A DNA stretch of 7,983 bases from assembly GCA_000435755.1 (NCBI GenBank), contig FR889100.1, positions 1-7,983 of the forward strand. The letters run 5' to 3'. This document shows positions 5,804 through 7,983 of the stretch, piece by piece. The notes beneath the pieces are model-generated. The model had not been told where the DNA came from. It ran no database searches and saw nothing but the letters and a program-made list of their open reading frames with translations. The stretch's first letter is position 1; each line of letters opens with the position of its first letter. Both the position numbers and the translations under genes were made by a program. This DNA comes from Clostridium sp. CAG:508. Lineage in GTDB: Bacteria; Bacillota; Clostridia; TANB77; CAG-508.

Positions 5804-5879
5804 GCGTCATTAGCTCAGTTGGTAGAGCAGCAGACTCTTAATCTGATGGTCGGAGGTTCGACTCCTCTATGACGCACCA
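5804..5879 (+). tRNA. tRNA-Lys (anticodon CUU)
   Basis: This is a 76-nt cloverleaf. The acceptor stem is GCGTCAT/ATGACGC and the D arm is GCTC/GAGC. Anticodon loop CTCTTAA carries CTT at 5837-5839; its stem CAGA/TCTG has a G-A mismatch at 27-43. The T arm is GGAGG/CCTCT with loop TTCGACT, the discriminator is A and CCA is encoded. It is a single transcription unit, separate from the tRNA-Lys(UUU) in the cluster at the left. Confidence 0.97.
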
Positions 5880-5882
5880 GAA

Positions 5883-5916
5883 GAAATAAAACACCGATTT
5901 TTCAAGGTTTTATTTC
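5883..5916 (+). other. Hairpin just after tRNA-Lys(CUU)
   Basis: GAAATAAAAC (5883-5892) pairs perfectly with GTTTTATTTC (5907-5916). No T run follows, so it is unlikely to terminate by itself. It may help 3' processing of the tRNA or stabilise the trailer ahead of the strong terminator that follows. Confidence 0.5.
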
Positions 5917-5935
5917 CTCACTATTCTTTGTGTTG

Positions 5936-5974
5936 CAACAGATTTAAGGTGTAAACCTAATCTGTTGTTTTTTT
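5936..5974 (+). terminator. Strong rho-independent terminator after tRNA-Lys(CUU)
   Basis: CAACAGATT (5936-5944) pairs perfectly with AATCTGTTG (5959-5967). The stem is extended by GGT/ACC around a GTAA loop after a small bulge, and seven T follow (5968-5974). This should end transcripts from ksgA and from the tRNA. Confidence 0.93.
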
Positions 5975-6008
5975 AAAAAATTTATACTGAATTATTAGAA
6001 ATTATAAT

Positions 6009-6037
6009 TTGCAATTTTATGTAAATTATGGTAAAAT
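6009..6037 (+). promoter_or_regulatory. Upstream promoter of the small membrane protein gene
   Basis: TTGCAA (6009-6014), a 17-nt spacer and TAAAAT (6032-6037), with an extended TGG before the -10, form a plausible promoter starting near 6044. The inverted repeat ATAGGT-CTT-ACCTAT (6045-6059) sits right at this start and could be an operator or leader hairpin. Confidence 0.6.
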
Positions 6038-6083
6038 ATAGTATATAGGTCTTACCTATTTTATATATATTTTCCTTTATTAC

Positions 6084-6113
6084 ACTAACGTTATAGTTAG
6101 TTTACAATATAAT
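6084..6113 (+). promoter_or_regulatory. Second promoter-like element: palindrome plus perfect -10
   Basis: TATAAT (6108-6113) is a perfect -10 that would start transcription near 6120, just before the AGGAGG site. There is no -35 box at the right distance. The inverted repeat ACTAAC-N6-GTTAGT (6084-6101) stands in its place, as expected for a regulator-controlled promoter. Confidence 0.4.
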
Positions 6114-6139
6114 TTTTTACATACTAGGAGGAAAAAACA

Positions 6140-6457
6140 ATGTTTTTGGAAAGAATCTCGTATAATACGTTAACAACAATTGAAACAATTGTCATCATTG
6201 TATTTGTCGCAATGATGCTGATTGCAACTCTGAGCGAGAGACGGACATGGCTCCTTCTCACATATACCATAATGGGATTTATTCTCACTGTGGTATGTGT
6301 GCTTCAGATATCAGTGGAGGTGGCAAACGAAAGTGCTTCATATCACACATCAATTTTGATGTCGATTATTGCAGCGCTCTGCACCACTATTTGGGCAGTG
6401 ATGTACGGAATCAGAAGAAGATACAGGAGAAGAACAACAACAGAGGAAGAAGAATAA
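6140..6457 (+). CDS. Small three-helix membrane protein of unknown function
   Basis: A 105-aa protein I do not recognise. Hydrophobic segments at about 13-31 (TIETIVIIVFVAMMLIAT), 37-57 and 69-90 predict three transmembrane helices. They are joined by a short basic loop (SERRTW) and an acidic/polar loop (VEVANESASYH). The tail is strikingly charged: RRRYRRR (92-98), then TTT, then EEEE to the end. The basic run next to the third helix suggests a cytosolic C-terminus. AGGAGG (6126-6131) lies 8 nt before the ATG, a perfect site. Codon choice (CTG, CTC, GTC, ATC, CGG, GCG) is much more G/C-rich than in the flanking genes, and a G/C-rich terminator follows, which hints at recent acquisition. It is monocistronic and convergent with an XRE regulator. 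Confidence 0.82.
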   Translation: MFLERISYNTLTTIETIVIIVFVAMMLIATLSERRTWLLLTYTIMGFILTVVCVLQISVEVANESASYHTSILMSIIAALCTTIWAVMYGIRRRYRRRTTTEEEE

Positions 6458-6467
6458 AAACATTGAT

Positions 6468-6503
6468 AAACCGCTGTGGATTCACAGCGGTTTAATAATT
6501 TTT
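6468..6503 (+). terminator. Rho-independent terminator of the small membrane protein gene
   Basis: AAACCGCTGTG (6468-6478) pairs perfectly with CACAGCGGTTT (6483-6493) around GATT. AATAA and T5 follow. This is the most G/C-rich stem in the window. It overlaps by two bases the end of the convergent XRE gene (stop at 6492-6494). Confidence 0.85.
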
Positions 6504-6839
6504 ATCTAAATGAATTATTATTTTTTGTAAAGCTTTTTTACTTCTGGTAGATAATGTGTCAAAATATTCTTGCAATGTAGTATCCAGAGTATCATCCTTA
6601 GTTGTATATAAATTTTCAAACATAGCGTTAGGAGTTATTTCTAAAAAATTACACAAATTTAATAATGTTTGAATACTACCAACATTTCTACTATTTTCAA
6701 TATTCCTTAATAAATCTATTGAAATATTTATTTTTTCAGCTAGAAATTCTTGCGTATAACCTCTTTTTAATCTAGCTTTTTTTATATTAGGACCGAGAAT
6801 TTTTGCAACATCTTTGCCATCTAATAACAAATTAAACAC
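6492..6839 (-). CDS. Small XRE-family transcriptional regulator
   Basis: Up to 115 aa. Residues 16-74 form an XRE/lambda-repressor-like helix-turn-helix (IKKARLKRGYTQ, then EFLAEKINIS, then LLRNIENSRN as the recognition region, ending LEITPNAMF). Residues 75-115 are a short helical tail, probably for dimerisation. The frame opens with GTG at 6839, but only a badly spaced AGG precedes it. TTG at 6828-6830, three codons later, has AGGTG six bases upstream and may be the true start; both leave the HTH intact. Its promoter lies inside a perfect inverted repeat (see 6851-6885), which suggests autorepression. It is divergent from the pilin-like gene and convergent with the small membrane protein, either of which may be a target. 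Confidence 0.87.
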   Translation of the reverse strand: MFNLLLDGKDVAKILGPNIKKARLKRGYTQEFLAEKINISIDLLRNIENSRNVGSIQTLLNLCNFLEITPNAMFENLYTTKDDTLDTTLQEYFDTLSTRSKKALQKIIIHLDKNY

Positions 6840-6850
6840 CTACCTATTTA

Positions 6851-6885
6851 AAGTTCTATTTTAATATATCACTGGCTTAGAACTT
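6851..6885. promoter_or_regulatory. Candidate operator: AAGTTCTA-N19-TAGAACTT
   Basis: Two perfect 8-bp inverted half-sites, 6851-6858 and 6878-6885, lie with centres 27 bp apart. One touches the -35 and the other covers the predicted start point of the XRE gene promoter. Such an arrangement suits a dimer or pair of dimers of the XRE protein repressing its own gene. Confidence 0.5.
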
Positions 6886-6890
6886 GTAAA
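6863..6890 (-). promoter_or_regulatory. Promoter of the small XRE regulator
   Basis: On the minus strand, TTTACA (6890-6885), a 16-nt spacer and TATATT (6868-6863), with extended TGA before the -10, form a sigma-A promoter with start near 6856. The leader is only about 17-26 nt, depending on which start codon is used. Confidence 0.65.
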
Positions 6891-6999
6891 AGTGAATAAA
6901 AATACCGTAAAATACTAATAAAACAACAATTACATAATATAAGTATGAACGATATTAATACAAAATATTCAAAAAATGACATTTTTCAACGAAAAAGTA

Positions 7000-7028
7000 T
7001 TGACAATTTTAAAACGTTTGTATATTAT
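7000..7028 (+). promoter_or_regulatory. Promoter of the pilin-like gene
   Basis: TTGACA (7000-7005), a 17-nt spacer and TATTAT (7023-7028) match the consensus at 11 of 12 positions. The start would be near 7035, leaving a leader of about 30 nt with AAGGAG at 7048-7053. The 100 bp before it (6895-6995) show nothing I can assign. Confidence 0.85.
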
Positions 7029-7064
7029 TTAAATAAATAATATAGAAAAGGAGATAGAAAACAA

Positions 7065-7983
7065 ATGAAGAAAACATTTAAAAACACAGCGGGAATTACG
7101 CTAATAGCCCTAGTAGTAACTATAGTAGTACTTTTAATACTAGCGGGAGTGAGCGTAAATGCACTATTTGGAGATAGTGGAATAATAGAAAAAGCAAAAG
7201 ACGCTCAAAACAAAATGAATCTAGCTATAGAAAATGACCAAAAAGGTATAAATGAATTAAGCAAATGGTTAGATAATCAAGTGAATAGAACAACAGGAGG
7301 AGATGATCCAGTAACTCCAACAGGAAATTGGACACAAAACAAAACATCAGTAACAAATGGAACTACAACATATACAGTAGGAGACGATTATACTTATGAT
7401 TGTGGTGTTTCAGGATACACTGGTGTTTGGAAAGTATTAGGAGCAGAAAATGGAAAACTTCTAATAATGTCAACAGTAGATGTAGGAACTTTACAATTAT
7501 CAGGAAAAGATGGATATAACACTGGAATAAGTCAATTAAATACAATGTGTGCTCAATATGGAACAAATGCAAGAAGTATAAAAGTAGAAGATATAAATAG
7601 AGTAACAGGATATGATCCGACTAACCAAGGAGATGGAACAGTTTTTGGTGCGGGACAATTTTATGAATATGGAAATAAAGTAACATATACAGCAAGTGGA
7701 AGTTCGGCAACTAATGGAAAAACATACACAGGAAGTATAAGTTATGAACATCCAGATGGAAGAAAAATAGGAACAGACAATGTAACTTCAATAACAGTAG
7801 AAAGTACTGCTTATTACTATTACCCATACTCATTAACAACAAGTAGTAGTACAACAGGAGAATGTAAAGGAATAGCAACAGATTCACCAGCATATGAAAT
7901 GATATTTGGAAAAGCAACAGATACAAGTGATGGTAGTGGAAATGCATACTGGCTTGCGTCTTCGTATGTGAATTCGAACTCTA
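7065..7983 (+). CDS. Prepilin-like surface protein, candidate DGR target (3' end outside window)
   Basis: The frame is open from ATG 7065 to the window end, 306 codons without a stop. AAGGAG (7048-7053) lies 11 nt upstream. Residues 1-10 (MKKTFKNTAG) are a short basic leader; cleavage by prepilin peptidase is expected after G10. GITLIALVVT and the hydrophobic run to about residue 34 form the type IV pilin-like helix. The glutamate normally at mature position 5 is alanine here, as in many clostridial pilin-like proteins. A helical stretch (39-72) and a Thr/Pro linker lead to an ectodomain containing VWKVLGAENGKLLIMS (121-136), ARSIKVEDINRVTGYDP (169-185) and AYWLASSYVNSNS (294-306). I recall this layout in clostridial proteins with a C-type-lectin-like C-terminus diversified by retroelements, which normally end in VRPVVSL; that end is missing. 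It is probably exported and surface-displayed. Pilin-like: fairly sure; DGR target: inferred. Confidence 0.82.
   Translation, partial: MKKTFKNTAGITLIALVVTIVVLLILAGVSVNALFGDSGIIEKAKDAQNKMNLAIENDQKGINELSKWLDNQVNRTTGGDDPVTPTGNWTQNKTSVTNGTTTYTVGDDYTYDCGVSGYTGVWKVLGAENGKLLIMSTVDVGTLQLSGKDGYNTGISQLNTMCAQYGTNARSIKVEDINRVTGYDPTNQGDGTVFGAGQFYEYGNKVTYTASGSSATNGKTYTGSISYEHPDGRKIGTDNVTSITVESTAYYYYPYSLTTSSSTTGECKGIATDSPAYEMIFGKATDTSDGSGNAYWLASSYVNSNS
7953..7983 (+). other. Possible start of a DGR variable repeat (cut by window edge)
   Basis: From about 7953 codon use changes abruptly. The gene so far prefers A-ending codons (ACA, GGA, GTA, TCA), but here it reads CTT GCG TCT TCG TAT GTG AAT TCG AAC TCT. 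The encoded WLASSYVNSNS is typical of variable regions in clostridial DGR targets, where AAC- and TAC-type codons mark adenine-mutable positions. Only the first 31 bases are visible and no template copy lies in this window. Confidence 0.55.

Noticed and set aside
5804..5879. tRNA-Lys(CUU) as an attachment site of an integrated element
   Set aside because: I saw no duplicate of the tRNA 3' end downstream and no integrase within the window; an element ending beyond 7983 cannot be excluded.
6247..6495. 82-codon plus-strand frame overlapping the small membrane protein gene
   Set aside because: It has no Shine-Dalgarno and sits in another frame of a gene with a perfect AGGAGG and clear transmembrane pattern. 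It also reads through the terminator stem.
7363..7947. Minus-strand frames opposite the pilin-like gene
   Set aside because: Leu/His/Tyr/Cys-rich translations are the mirror of Thr/Ser/Gly/Asn-rich coding sequence; the plus-strand frame of 306 codons with promoter and Shine-Dalgarno is far better.
7065..7983. A DGR template repeat or reverse transcriptase inside the window
   Set aside because: I looked for a second copy of the 7950-7983 segment and for RT motifs and found neither; if present, they lie downstream.
1..7983. CRISPR array or insertion sequence
   Set aside because: No regularly spaced direct repeats and no transposase frame or paired terminal repeats are visible.

Overview
The window looks like chromosome of a low-GC Gram-positive bacterium of the Clostridia type. 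The DNA is strongly A+T-rich, every complete reading frame ends in TAA, and Shine-Dalgarno sites (AAGGAG, AGGAGG) and sigma-A promoters are near consensus. All four tRNA genes encode their CCA ends. A VanW/G5 wall protein and clostridial-style CBM25-like and prepilin-like proteins fit the same group. I cannot name a species.

Left part (1-790): the last 14 codons of an upstream gene, probably a DUF1858 protein, then a promoter driving a tRNA cluster: Lys(UUU), Glu(UUC), Thr(UGU). The Thr gene is split exactly after the anticodon by a 237-nt group I intron. Most of the intron core (P1-P9) can be drawn by hand, and the exons splice to a normal 76-nt tRNA. A hairpin follows the cluster.

Middle part (788-5740): a FabG-type reductase runs rightward and meets, at a bidirectional terminator, a leftward pair: a small CBM25-like protein and an XRE regulator with a LexA-like (S24) C-terminal domain. 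Divergent from the regulator is a 614-aa membrane-anchored VanW/G5 protein with its own promoter and terminator. It is followed by ksgA/rsmA (16S rRNA dimethyltransferase) from its own promoter.

Right part (5740-7983): a tRNA-Lys(CUU) gene from a consensus promoter, with a strong terminator after it. Next comes a 105-aa three-helix membrane protein whose codon use differs from its neighbours, and a convergent small XRE regulator whose promoter sits inside a perfect inverted repeat. Last is a rightward gene that runs off the window. Its product starts with a prepilin-like signal/helix and carries an ectodomain ending in YWLASSYVNSNS at the window edge. This ending, with an abrupt change of codon usage, resembles the start of the variable region of a diversity-generating retroelement (DGR) target protein. 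If so, the template repeat and reverse transcriptase should lie just beyond position 7983.

The two most notable items are the intron-bearing tRNA-Thr and the candidate DGR-diversified pilin-like surface protein. The rest is mainly housekeeping and envelope genes with local regulators.
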